A stretch of DNA of 64,000 nucleotides from CAYOUV01 sp963790075 (GTDB taxonomy: Bacteria; Chloroflexota; Anaerolineae; Anaerolineales; Villigracilaceae). Below the pieces are notes generated by a model. The model did not search any database. It was given only the letters and a program-made list of their open reading frames with translations, and was not told the DNA's origin. The DNA lies in NCBI GenBank assembly GCA_963790075.1, contig CAWBNG010000004.1:1116001-1180000 (forward strand), given 5' to 3'. The position numbers were made by a program, and so were the translations under genes. Shown piece after piece: positions 45,503 through 54,109 of this stretch; the stretch's first letter is position 1, and every line of letters starts with the position of its first letter.

Positions 45503-45961
45503 TTACTTGCCTTCCTGGATCAATGTATCGTGGATGAACTGTTTCCAGACGGGATACTCATTTTCATTCCAGATATGGTGCATCTCCGCTATGGCTGGTT
45601 CGAGTGACCAACCCTGGCGCATAATGCGCCAGAGTGCGACGAAGCACGAAGCCCGGTAGTTGGCCGCACAGTGGACCAGCAGCTTGCGCCCGGCTTGGGC
45701 CTGCATGATCTCGAGGAAACGCCCCAGGTCGGTTTGTGTGGGATGTTCCCATTCGACCGGGATGTGGACGTATTCCATCCCCAGCGAGCGAACCAGGCTT
45801 TCCTCGTCTGGCAAAGCATTATCGCTGGTCAGCAGGGCCAGGTTGATGACGGTCTGCACACCGGTACGAGCGACCTCCGTCAGTTGCGAGGCGGTCGGCT
45901 GGCCGCTGGTAAGCAGATCTGGCGAGAGCGACCGGAAGTTGTAGATTTGGTCCAGGCTCAT
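45503..45961 (-). CDS. Protein tyrosine phosphatase-like protein with CX4R loop
   Basis: 152 residues, DSP/DUF442-like fold: NFRSLSPDLLTSGQPTASQL at the start, then the phosphate loop VHCAANYRAS. The loop has Cys-X4-Arg, one residue shorter than the classical CX5R; this shorter variant occurs in a bacterial subgroup near beta-lactamase-hydrolase-like phosphatases. Its ATG overlaps the stop of the YbaK gene by four bases. Confidence 0.83.
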   Translation of the reverse strand: MSLDQIYNFRSLSPDLLTSGQPTASQLTEVARTGVQTVINLALLTSDNALPDEESLVRSLGMEYVHIPVEWEHPTQTDLGRFLEIMQAQAGRKLLVHCAANYRASCFVALWRIMRQGWSLEPAIAEMHHIWNENEYPVWKQFIHDTLIQEGK

Positions 45962-46431
45962 TTGACGCGCACAACCGACCCTTTTGTCAGGCTTTGCAGT
46001 CTATCCGGAGTCAATTGGAAAACGGTCTTGGGAGTCCCGGCTGCGGCCCAGATGGTTTCGTACTGGAGAAGATCTTCGTCGAGGTATGTTTCCATTGGCT
46101 GGGTATGACCGACGGGCGGCACCCCGCCAATTGCAAATCCGGTCACATTTCTCACGAATTCCGGATCTGCGCGTTCGATCTTCTCTCCGGCATACTGGCT
46201 GAGGCGTTTTTCGTCCACGCGGTTGGCGCCACTGGTCAGCACCAGGATGGGTTTACCGCTCTCGCGGCCTTTGAAGATCAGGGATTTGACGATCTGCCCC
46301 AATGTGCTGCCGACCCGCTCAGCGGCTTCCTGGGCGGTGCGTGTACTCTCGGAAAATTCGATCACTTCACAATCGCAGCCTAATGCATTGAGGAGATCCT
46401 GCACTTTTTGCGCGGATGAACTGAGTTGCAT
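45958..46431 (-). CDS. YbaK/EbsC-type aminoacyl-tRNA deacylase
   Basis: 157 residues; conserved LGQIVKSLIFKG with the catalytic Lys, and the GFAIGGVPPVGH loop. Hydrolyses mischarged tRNA (Cys-tRNAPro or similar) or acts on other aminoacyl-tRNAs. Overlaps the phosphatase by ATGA. Confidence 0.9.
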   Translation of the reverse strand: MQLSSSAQKVQDLLNALGCDCEVIEFSESTRTAQEAAERVGSTLGQIVKSLIFKGRESGKPILVLTSGANRVDEKRLSQYAGEKIERADPEFVRNVTGFAIGGVPPVGHTQPMETYLDEDLLQYETIWAAAGTPKTVFQLTPDRLQSLTKGSVVRVK

Positions 46432-46540
46432 GGTTATAGCCTCCGAGATGGGTTGACACAGTTTATCACGCTCAAGTAAGTGAGGTCAAACCAGCCTCGT
46501 CTTCTAGAGAAAGGATGTATGATTAAGTACTGGAGATCCA

Positions 46541-46831
46541 TTGAAGGTAAACGCCAACCAACTTCTTGTGGAACACGATCCGGAACGCGGTCGTTTCGAA
46601 ATCCATATCGAGGCTTATGTGGCCGAACTCAATTATTCCATGCTCAACGGTGTAATGACCATCACGCACACCGGTGTGCCTCATGCGTTGGAGGGACAGG
46701 GAATCGCCAGCCGGCTGACGCAAACCGCATTGGAGTATGCACGCCAGCAAAATTATCGAGTTTTCCCGCTCTGTTCCTTTGCACAGGTTTATATGCGCCG
46801 TCACCCAGAGTATCAGGCGCTGCTCAAATAG
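46541..46831 (+). CDS. Small GNAT-like N-acetyltransferase (YjdJ/NATD1 type)
   Basis: 96 residues from a TTG start with GGAG seven bases upstream. RFEIHIEAYVAELNYSML, ITHTGVPHALEGQGIASRLTQ with the acetyl-CoA loop, and PLCSFAQVYMRRHPEYQALL form the complete short GNAT fold. Convergent with the methyltransferase gene at 46838-47491, with only six bases between the stops. Confidence 0.9.
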   Translation: MKVNANQLLVEHDPERGRFEIHIEAYVAELNYSMLNGVMTITHTGVPHALEGQGIASRLTQTALEYARQQNYRVFPLCSFAQVYMRRHPEYQALLK

Positions 46832-46837
46832 CGCGCC

Positions 46838-47491
46838 TCACCCGGTCACAGCGACCACTACTTCGACCGGCAGCCCCCACATCTTCACTTCGACTGCTTC
46901 CTTGATCATAAACCCTGCTTGCTCGACCGCCTGCCGGACGAATATCGGCCGGCAATCTAGCAGAGCCGGCATCTTTGCATGCCCCCACTCGTACATGCGG
47001 CAGGCGAGTGTTTCCCGTTTAGCCAGTGAGACCACCCCGAGTCTGCCCCCGGTCCGCAAGACGCGGCGGCATTCGCCCAGCACGACCGGGATTTCGGGGG
47101 TATCGAACAATTCGAGCGTGAAGCTGATGAAGACCGCGTCGAAAGTCCCATCGTTAAACGGCAATTGGGTCGCATCGCCCAGGCGTAAATCGATCCTTTC
47201 ACCCAGGTTCGCAGCCTTGACCCGTTCCTGGGCCACCTGCAGCATACCCTCAGACAGGTCCACCCCCGAAACGGATTCAGCCCCGGCCTGCGCGAGTTCG
47301 ATCAGGGCCTGTCCCGTGCCGAAGCCGATTTCCAGGACGTGTTCCCCGGATTGGACGTTCAATTTTTGCAAGCCGATCTGGGTGAACTTTTTCTCGCTGC
47401 CGGCGAACAGGTCGTACCAGCGCGCCATGCGATCATAGCTCTGCTTGGCTTCTTCCCTTGAACGCTCCACGCGTTGGATTTTAGTTCCCAT
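46838..47491 (-). CDS. SAM-dependent methyltransferase (UbiE/COQ5-like, Methyltransf_11)
   Basis: 217 residues from the ATG at 47491, with GGGAGG four bases upstream; the longer frame to 47821 is a shadow over the divergent gene. Motif [17 protein letters not shown], motif [15 protein letters not shown] and motif [18 protein letters not shown] are clear. Substrate cannot be told; the C-terminal part lacks UbiE-specific features. Divergent from a second methyltransferase. Confidence 0.88.
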   Translation of the reverse strand: MGTKIQRVERSREEAKQSYDRMARWYDLFAGSEKKFTQIGLQKLNVQSGEHVLEIGFGTGQALIELAQAGAESVSGVDLSEGMLQVAQERVKAANLGERIDLRLGDATQLPFNDGTFDAVFISFTLELFDTPEIPVVLGECRRVLRTGGRLGVVSLAKRETLACRMYEWGHAKMPALLDCRPIFVRQAVEQAGFMIKEAVEVKMWGLPVEVVVAVTG

Positions 47492-47562
47492 CATCCCTCC
47501 CGATATTTCGGACTCTGATAAAATAGCCCGATATTCTGAGTATAACAAAGGTTGCAGCCGAG

Positions 47563-48258
47563 ATGCCTGACGAAAAAGAAGTCTACCAGCAGCATGCCGA
47601 TCGGTATGAAGCCCTGGTGTCACGCGAGGATTACCAGGGCAACATCCTGCGGGAAATCCGAAAAATAGCGCCGCTCTCCGGAAAGGATGTGATCGACCTG
47701 GGCGCCGGGACCGGACGCCTGGCCTGCCTGCTGGCGCCGTACGTCCGTTCGATGTATGCATTTGATTTGTCGGCGCACATGCTGGCTGAGGCTCGTACAA
47801 AATTACGAGCCGATGGTCCATCCAACTGGCAGGTTACGGTCGCCGACCACCGCTTTGTGCCACTGTCAAATGCCAGCGTGGACCTGGTGGTCTCGGGTTG
47901 GAGTGTCAGCTACCTGGCTGTCTGGTATCCTGCCAACGGGCGGGAAGAGCTGGATGGCTGGCTAGGAGAAATGAAGCGTATTCTCAGGCCGGATGGCAGG
48001 GTGATTTTGTTTGAATCACTGGGGACGGGGAGCGACAGGCCGCAGCAGCTGCCGCATCTGCAGGCGACCTATCACTGGCTGGAGGAGAATGGTTTCTCTA
48101 ATAGCTGGATCCGCACCGATTACCACTTCGAAACCATCGAACAAGCCGTCGATCTGGCTGGATTTTTCTTTGGCGAGGAGCTGGCCGGCCGGGTGCGGGA
48201 AGAACACTTGACCGTGCTGCCGGAATGCACCGGCGTCTGGTGGCGCAGATTGGATTAA
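47563..48258 (+). CDS. SAM-dependent methyltransferase (Methyltransf_11/25)
   Basis: 231 residues: [18 protein letters not shown] (motif I), [17 protein letters not shown] (motif II), [16 protein letters not shown] (motif III). Opens with [20 protein letters not shown], typical of small-molecule methyltransferases. Divergent from the methyltransferase at 46838 with about 70 bases between starts. Terminator follows at once. Confidence 0.87.
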   Translation: MPDEKEVYQQHADRYEALVSREDYQGNILREIRKIAPLSGKDVIDLGAGTGRLACLLAPYVRSMYAFDLSAHMLAEARTKLRADGPSNWQVTVADHRFVPLSNASVDLVVSGWSVSYLAVWYPANGREELDGWLGEMKRILRPDGRVILFESLGTGSDRPQQLPHLQATYHWLEENGFSNSWIRTDYHFETIEQAVDLAGFFFGEELAGRVREEHLTVLPECTGVWWRRLD

Positions 48259-48261
48259 AAA

Positions 48262-48290
48262 ACAGCCCCTCGCTAGATGCGAGGGGCTGT
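48262..48290. terminator. Bidirectional terminator
   Basis: ACAGCCCCTCGC / GCGAGGGGCTGT, 12-bp perfect stem; strong TTTTTT on the minus side (for the prenyltransferase) and TTGCTAATTATTTT on the plus side. Confidence 0.92.
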
Positions 48291-48302
48291 TGCTAATTAT
48301 TT

Positions 48303-49195
48303 TCAACCTATGAACAATCCGATCGCCAGTAAGGCCGGTGTGACCAGGTTGAGGATGACATTCATGCCCATGGAAGGAACAAGCGCCGGGATATTATCCG
48401 CGTTACTGGTGCGCTCCACGATATGCGCCTATGGCCAGCACGCCCGCTCAAGAGGGCCAGCAAGCTGAAACCGGGCAGTAGATGAAGGATGACACCGACC
48501 ACGATGGACAGATAAGCTCCCAGCAGGAATGCGCCGTAGATCAAGCTGCTGGCTTGGCGTCCCAAGGTGATCGGGTAATGGCGCCGGCCGATGCTCCGGT
48601 CGGCTTCGGCATCCGGAAACTGGTTGAGCAGCAGCAGGTCGCTGACCAGAAAGGTCGGCACCAGCGAAGCGACGAAAGCGGTCCAGCTATAGCCGCCGGT
48701 CAGGGCGAAGTGCGTCCCCATGACCATCAATAAGCCGAAACCGATCCCGGGAGCGATCAGGCACAGGAAGGGTTGGTAAACCCACCAGATGGTGTAGGTG
48801 ACCAACAAAACCAAGCCCATGATACCCAGCGGGAGCAGTGCCCAGCCACGCAGCCAGGTGAAATAAACCCCAACTGCTCCCGTGATGCCAAACGTCAGCC
48901 AGGAGAGGATCGAGGTTTGGCGCGCCATTTGTGGTTGAGTCGGGAGTGTTCCGCTGCCGCCGCTGAAAGGTGTACGCTGGGTTTTGGAATCCAATCCGCT
49001 CTTAAAGTCGAAATATTCGTTGAAGGCGTTGACGCTGATATGGGCTGCCAGCGCGCCGATCAAAACCAGCAAAACCTGCAACCAGTCCACCCTGCCGGTC
49101 TGCCAGAAAGCCGTCCCCACACCGACCGCTACGCAGGATGGTGTCAGGATCAGAAACGGTACACGCATCGGTCCCAACAGTGCTTTTAAATTCAT
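48303..49195 (-). pseudogene. UbiA/MenA-type prenyltransferase with two single-base insertions near the 3' end
   Basis: About 296 residues when corrected. Polytopic membrane protein with first Asp-rich motif NEYFDFKSGLD and second motif NQFPDAEADRSIGRR, as in 1,4-dihydroxy-2-naphthoate prenyltransferases. The first frame runs to LLALLSG and then fails; removing one G in AGCGGGCGTG (about 48449-48452) gives VLAIGAYR, and removing one G in CGTGGAGCG (about 48413-48416) gives TSNADNIPALVPSMGMNV and a hydrophobic end LLAIGLFIG, TGA. Likely membrane-quinone or isoprenoid-lipid synthesis. Confidence 0.85.
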
Positions 49196-49216
49196 GCTGT
49201 TCCTCCCGAAAATAAT

Positions 49217-49685
49217 TTATCGAACGAAGGCAGACATCTGGCCAGCCAGCGTATCTTTAATGCGCTCTTTGTGTCGGCCCAGCAAGGTCAACCCTTCAAT
49301 TTCGTCAAGGGTGAAAAAGCCGACCTGGGTGGTCTCGTCACTCAAGCCTATTTGCCCCCCCGGTGATTTGCGCTTCGAAATGCAGGACGGCAACCTGCAC
49401 GCGATTGCCATCCGAGTAGACCACCAATTGGTCGGGATTGCTGTACACGCCGACCAGGCGTATCGGACTCACTTCCAGGCCGGTTTCCTCATTTACCTCA
49501 CGTTGGCAGCATTCTTCGGCTGATTCGCCCGGTTCCATCGCCCCGCCGGGCAGACACCACTGGCCATTATCGCGGCGCTTGGTGAGCAGGATTTTGTCAC
49601 GATTTTCGTCGAAGATGGCGGCCGAACAGCCCAACCGCAATTTGCCGGTCTTGCCGATGCGCTCGCCAAACAGAACTTTTGTCAT
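49217..49685 (-). pseudogene. NUDIX hydrolase, single-base frameshift in a run of seven G
   Basis: About 155 residues when corrected. NUDIX box GGAMEPGESAEECCQREVNEETGL with all catalytic Glu residues (given in part). On the coding strand ATCACC is followed by seven G (49355-49361); with six G the frame continues ITGGQIGLSDETTQVGFF to the family's normal C-terminus. Acts on a nucleoside diphosphate-linked substrate, not identifiable from sequence. Upstream is pirin on the same strand. Confidence 0.87.
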
Positions 49686-49734
49686 GCCCCCGATTATACG
49701 ACCATTGGGACAGGTATTTCCCGTCCCAATCAGT

Positions 49735-50601
49735 TTATTCCTTGATGAAAGTGCCGTTGCGTAATTCGGTCAATGCCTGCTCGATTTCTTGACGCGTATT
49801 CATCACGAACGGGCCATAAGGCACGATCGGCTCTTTGAAGGGCGCGCCGGCCATCAGCATAAAGCGCACTGGGTCAGTCGTGCCAGTTTGAACACGCAAG
49901 CTTTCTCCGTCGCTCAAAACAGCCATGCGCACCGATTGGACAAACTCGGCTCCTTGCTCGTTGGCTCCGCCGAAGGAGGCCTGGCCTTCGAAGACGTACA
50001 CGACCGCCGTGTGGCCATCCGGGATGGCCTGTGTGAAAGTCGTACCGGGCTCGAGGGTGACGTCCATGTACAGGGGCTGGGCGGCGATTTCGGTCACCGG
50101 TCCGCTGATGCCGCTGTATTCCCCGGCCACCAGGCGGACCCTGACGCCGTCCTTTTCGTCGGTCGGGATGCTCTGTGCGTTGACTTCCTGGTAGTGCGGG
50201 GCAGTCATCTTTAGGGCTGCGGGCAGGTTGACCCACAGCTGGAATCCAAAGATCGTCCCTTCCGGACCGCGGCGGGGCATTTCTTCGTGCAGAATACCGC
50301 GCCCAGAGGTCATCCACTGCACATCGCCGGGACCGATCAGACCAGCGTTGCCCAGGCTGTCACGGTGCTGGGTGGAGCCTTCCAGCATGTAAGTCACGGT
50401 TTCGATCCCGCGATGCGGGTGCATCGGGAAACCACGGATTGGTCCTTCGACCGGATCGTTGAAAGCGAAATGGTCGAAAAGCAGGAATGGATCGTACTCG
50501 TTGGAAGCACGCGGCGAGATCGAACGCCGCAGCAGCACGCCAGCGCCTTCGATCACATATTGCGGCTCGATAATTTGTGAAACACTTCGAAATTTATGCA
50601 T
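49735..50601 (-). CDS. Pirin family protein
   Basis: 288 residues, bicupin. Metal ligands in FPMHPHRGIET, QHRDS and GILHEEMP. LFDHFAFNDP is the family's N-terminal mark. Iron-binding; in bacteria often quercetinase-like or regulatory. Next to a NUDIX gene and a DUF1579 gene on the same strand. Confidence 0.92.
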   Translation of the reverse strand: MHKFRSVSQIIEPQYVIEGAGVLLRRSISPRASNEYDPFLLFDHFAFNDPVEGPIRGFPMHPHRGIETVTYMLEGSTQHRDSLGNAGLIGPGDVQWMTSGRGILHEEMPRRGPEGTIFGFQLWVNLPAALKMTAPHYQEVNAQSIPTDEKDGVRVRLVAGEYSGISGPVTEIAAQPLYMDVTLEPGTTFTQAIPDGHTAVVYVFEGQASFGGANEQGAEFVQSVRMAVLSDGESLRVQTGTTDPVRFMLMAGAPFKEPIVPYGPFVMNTRQEIEQALTELRNGTFIKE

Positions 50602-50625
50602 GCATACCTCGAATCAGGGTTGAAA

Positions 50626-51051
50626 TCATTTTCGACGGTAGTGGATGTGCCAGAGCAGGGTCCAGGTTTGACCATTATCTTCGGATCGTTCCCAATTCCA
50701 GTCAAGTTCATCAGGGGCGATGTTGTACCAGCGCATGCGTTGTTTGATGGGCTTGCCCTCCATAAGGGCCTCACGCATTAGGACCATATTGTCGTCCTTG
50801 AATTCACCTGTGAAATCCAGGTAACTGCCCTGGGAATCGACCCAGGTTTGGCACCACCTGTCCCGCCCGGGATCGTAAACCGATACGCTCATACCGTGCA
50901 GGTCCATCGAAGGATTCCCGTCGAAATTTTCCTGAATGATCATTCCGTCGAGGATGCGCTCGATACGATTTGTACCGTGGTCATGCTCGCCCCAGGTCAC
51001 CTCCCAGGTTCCGAGCCAGAAGTCAAATTGGTGTTGCTTGTTTTCGGCCAT
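50626..51051 (-). CDS. DUF1579-type small protein
   Basis: 141 residues, opening QFDFWLGTWEVTW and ending with the WERSEDNGQTWTLLWHIHYRRK pattern given here in part as NGQTWTLLW. Lipocalin/FABP-like beta-barrel expected; ligand unknown. Same strand as pirin, gap of 24 bases. Confidence 0.83.
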   Translation of the reverse strand: MAENKQHQFDFWLGTWEVTWGEHDHGTNRIERILDGMIIQENFDGNPSMDLHGMSVSVYDPGRDRWCQTWVDSQGSYLDFTGEFKDDNMVLMREALMEGKPIKQRMRWYNIAPDELDWNWERSEDNGQTWTLLWHIHYRRK

Positions 51052-51165
51052 TGCAACTCCTCTTGGTCCAATTATAGACGCAGTTGGTGGTTTGGTTTTT
51101 ACGTATAAAGCAAACTGGCCAGTGACAACTGGCCAGTATTATATCGAATTGGAAATTATAAAAGG

Positions 51166-51357
51166 TTAGACATTTACGACTTGCAGGCAGCGAGCTTCAC
51201 GCAATAGCGCTTTGAGCAGCCAGGCCAGACCGCCGAGTACCAGCAAGCTCCCAGCGATATCAAGCGATGCACCAAGTACATAGACCCAGTTTTGACCCAT
51301 GTAGGTGTGCGTAGGCCCAGCCCACATCGGTGTGGGCTGGGTCAGCAGCCCGGCCAT
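51166..51357 (-). CDS. Short one- or two-helix membrane protein, possibly a fragment
   Basis: 63 residues from ATG at 51357, no clear ribosome-binding site. One clear hydrophobic segment, WVYVLGASLDIAGSLLVLGG and on. It lies in the same frame downstream of the GH15 stop (51388-51390). No homologous family recognised; it may be the end of a longer membrane protein lost here. Confidence 0.35.
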   Translation of the reverse strand: MAGLLTQPTPMWAGPTHTYMGQNWVYVLGASLDIAGSLLVLGGLAWLLKALLREARCLQVVNV

Positions 51358-51387
51358 AAAGGTCGCTGTGCCGGCTGGGGACGCATT

Positions 51388-53200
51388 TCAAGCCTGCCAG
51401 CCGGCAGCTGAGAGGCGACGGTCGATGTCGTAAGCAGCGCTGATCAATGCCAGGTGCGTAAAGGCCTGCGGGAAATTACCCAGGTGCTCGCCGCGCGGAC
51501 CGGTCTCTTCGGCGTACAGGCCCAGGTGATTGGCGTAGCCCAGCATCTTTTCGAAATACAGGCGCGCTTTCTGTAATTCACCAGCCCGTGAGAGGCATTC
51601 GACGAACCAGAAACTGCACATGTTGAAGGTGCCTTCGCCGCCTTCCAGACCGTCGGTGGCTGCCTCCTCGATCTTGTAGCGATAGACGAGCGAGTCATAG
51701 ACCAGATCTTTTTCGACCGCTTTCAGATGGGAGAGCCAGCGTTGGTCCGTTGGGCTGATGAAGCGCACCATTGGCATTAAAAGGCTGGCGGCGTCCAGGG
51801 CTTTCGCGCCGCGATACTGGACGAAAGCGCCCAGTTCGTCGTCCCAGAAGTTATTGAAAATATCGTTATAAATCTTGTCGCGGATGGCGTGCCAGCGTTC
51901 AAACGGGGCTGGAAACGAGCGCTTCGCCACCAGACGCAGTGCCCGGTCGAGAGCCACCCAGCACATCAAGCGCGAATACAGGAAATGACGCTGCCCGCCG
52001 CGCACTTCCCAGATGCCGTTGTCCGGCTGGTTCCAATTATCGCATAGCCAATCGATCAGGCGCACCAGATTGTTCCACAGGTCATGTGAGATCGGTTTGC
52101 CGTATTTGTCGTACAGGTAGACCGAATCCATCAACTCGCCGTAAATATCGAGCTGCAGCTGGTTGGCGGCGGCGTTCCCAACGCGCACCGGCTTGGAGCC
52201 TTTGTAACCCTCCAGATGCGAGAGTTCGAACTCCGTCAGGTCGCGGCGCCCATCCAGACCATAGACAGTTTGCAGTGTGCCGTCCGGATCTAGGTCTTTG
52301 CAGCGTTCTTCGATCCACCCCATGAAAGCTGCGGCTTCTTCGTTGTAGCCCAAGCGGATGAAGGCGTAAATTGTGAAAGACGCGTCGCGAATCCAGGTGA
52401 AGCGGTAATCCCAGTTACGCTCACCGCCAATCTGCTCAGGCAGCCCAAAGGTGGGTGCGGCCAGAATCGGTCCGTGGTGCCAGGAAGTCAGCAGTTTTAG
52501 CATCAGCGCTGAGCGGTTGACCATTTCGCGCCAGCGGCCCTGGTATTTGGATTTGCCAATCCACTCGCGCCAGTAATTGACCGTGTCCTTGAAGGCTTTG
52601 GCGACATAATCCGGGGCAGACAGAATCGCCGACGGTTCCTTTGGTGTTTTCGAGCACGAAAGAGGCTGTCTCACCGGTACGCAAGGTAAATTCCCCCACG
52701 GCTGCACCGTCCTGTTCGTGCAGTGGTACGCTGGAGCGCAGGCGCAGGACGGTGCCATCCTGCCCTTTGGAACTGAAAATGACTTCCCCGTCGCGAATAT
52801 CGATTGTATGGCCGGCGCGCGCGTAATCGAAGGCTGGTTTACAGACCACGCGGTATTTGATCTCGCCGCGTACTGTCTTGGCTCGGCGGATTAGGTTGTG
52901 TGCCTGCGTGGTGGCCTCAACCGGCATGAAGTCCGAGATCTCGGCCACGCCCTGCTCTGACAGGAAACGCGAAAGCAGCACGTTGGTATCCGGGATGTAA
53001 AGTTGTTTTTGATGCGCATCCTGGAGCACAGGTGCGAGGGAAAAGTAACCGCCCTTGTCGTGATCCAGCAGGCGCAGGAAGATGGAAGGCGAGTCGAAAT
53101 TAGGGAAGCACATGTAATCGATCGACCCGTCCATGCCGACCAGAGCCACCGTGTGCAGATCGCCGATCACGCCGTAATTTTCGATGGGTTGATAGCCCAT
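51388..53200 (-). pseudogene. GH15 family glucoamylase/trehalase-like protein, single-base frameshift
   Basis: About 603 residues when corrected. Start at 53200 (GAGGTG upstream). The N-terminal beta-sandwich domain starts YQPIENYGVIGDLHTVALVG and PNFDSPSIF; the catalytic (alpha/alpha)6 barrel follows in the other frame with [15 protein letters not shown] and [25 protein letters not shown] cut here to [17 protein letters not shown]. In the coding strand AAAGGAACCG has one G too many (52638-52639); removing it gives [15 protein letters not shown]. It would hydrolyse terminal alpha-linked glucose. Divergent from the dienelactone hydrolase gene. Confidence 0.9.
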
Positions 53201-53338
53201 ATTCACCTCGTTTATTTCAATTTGACCCGGCTCTCCCAATCAGGATTATACAACATCGACTATTGCTCGCCATGCGGGGTCTTAATTAGCAGCGCGATTT
53301 TATTCGGAGTACAATTGTCACAAAAATTGGAGGTCATG

Positions 53339-54010
53339 ATGGGTAAATCGACAGAATTCGACACAATTCCCGGCTACCTGGCCCAACCTGCTGGAGGCGG
53401 TCCCTGGCCGGGACTGGTCGTGATCCAGGAGTGGTGGGGGCTGGACGACCAGACGAAAGCGATCGCCGACCGCTTCGCCGGAGCCGGTTACCTGGCTTTT
53501 GCCCCCGACCTGTATCACGGCGAGCTGGCGCAAATCGGTGACGGTGAAAAGGCCCGGTCACTGGTGCAGAAATTTGGGCCAACTGCGCCGGATGATCTGG
53601 AGAAAATTTTCGATGCGCTCAAGGACGATCCTGGTTGCAGCGGCAAAGTCGGTGCGGTCGGGTTTTGCTTCGGCGGGCGCATGGCGTTAAGCCTGGCCAT
53701 CCGCCGTCCGCTGGACGCGGTCTGCACCTTCTACGGCGGCGGCATGCAGCAAATCTTTGACCAGTTACGCGAAAAGCTGGGTTGTCCGGTGCTGGGTCTA
53801 TTCGGCGATGCGGACGTGTCCATCCCGGTTGGCACGGTAGAAGAATTCGACCGGCTGCTAGAGCAGGTCGGTGTGGAGCACGAGGTAGTTGTCTATCCCG
53901 ACTCCGGTCACGCCTTCTTCCGCGACAGCGACCCCCAAGTCTACCGATCCGAAGCAGCCAGGGATGCTTGGGAGCGGGTGACTAGGTTTTTTGAGAAGCA
54001 CCTGAATTAA
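53339..54010 (+). CDS. Dienelactone hydrolase family protein
   Basis: 223 residues. Nucleophile Cys in GFCFGGRMA, acid Asp in GDADVSIP, base His in DSGHAFF; QEWWGLDDQ at the start is the family mark. Start at the second of two adjacent ATGs, because GGAGG then has five-base spacing. Cytoplasmic; in many Chloroflexota the exact substrate is unknown. Divergent from GH15, and a weak TACAAT -10 is at 53310-53315. Confidence 0.93.
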   Translation: MGKSTEFDTIPGYLAQPAGGGPWPGLVVIQEWWGLDDQTKAIADRFAGAGYLAFAPDLYHGELAQIGDGEKARSLVQKFGPTAPDDLEKIFDALKDDPGCSGKVGAVGFCFGGRMALSLAIRRPLDAVCTFYGGGMQQIFDQLREKLGCPVLGLFGDADVSIPVGTVEEFDRLLEQVGVEHEVVVYPDSGHAFFRDSDPQVYRSEAARDAWERVTRFFEKHLN

Positions 54011-54109
54011 TTTAAAAAACTCAATCGGGTTGCGGAGACAACCGGATGCCACCGATTTGGCCGTCCTGGCTTTGTTGACAAAACCCCCGCACTCGGCTAA
54101 TCTTGAAAC

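Noticed and set aside
47492..47821. 110-residue N-terminal extension of the methyltransferase
   Set aside because: Pro/Arg-rich, overlaps the divergent methyltransferase, and the strong GGGAGG lies before 47491.
51166..51390. UGA read-through from GH15 into the following small frame, as a second selenocysteine case
   Set aside because: GH15 ends normally; no Cys motif at the UGA, no SECIS-like stem, and sharing a frame has one-in-three odds.
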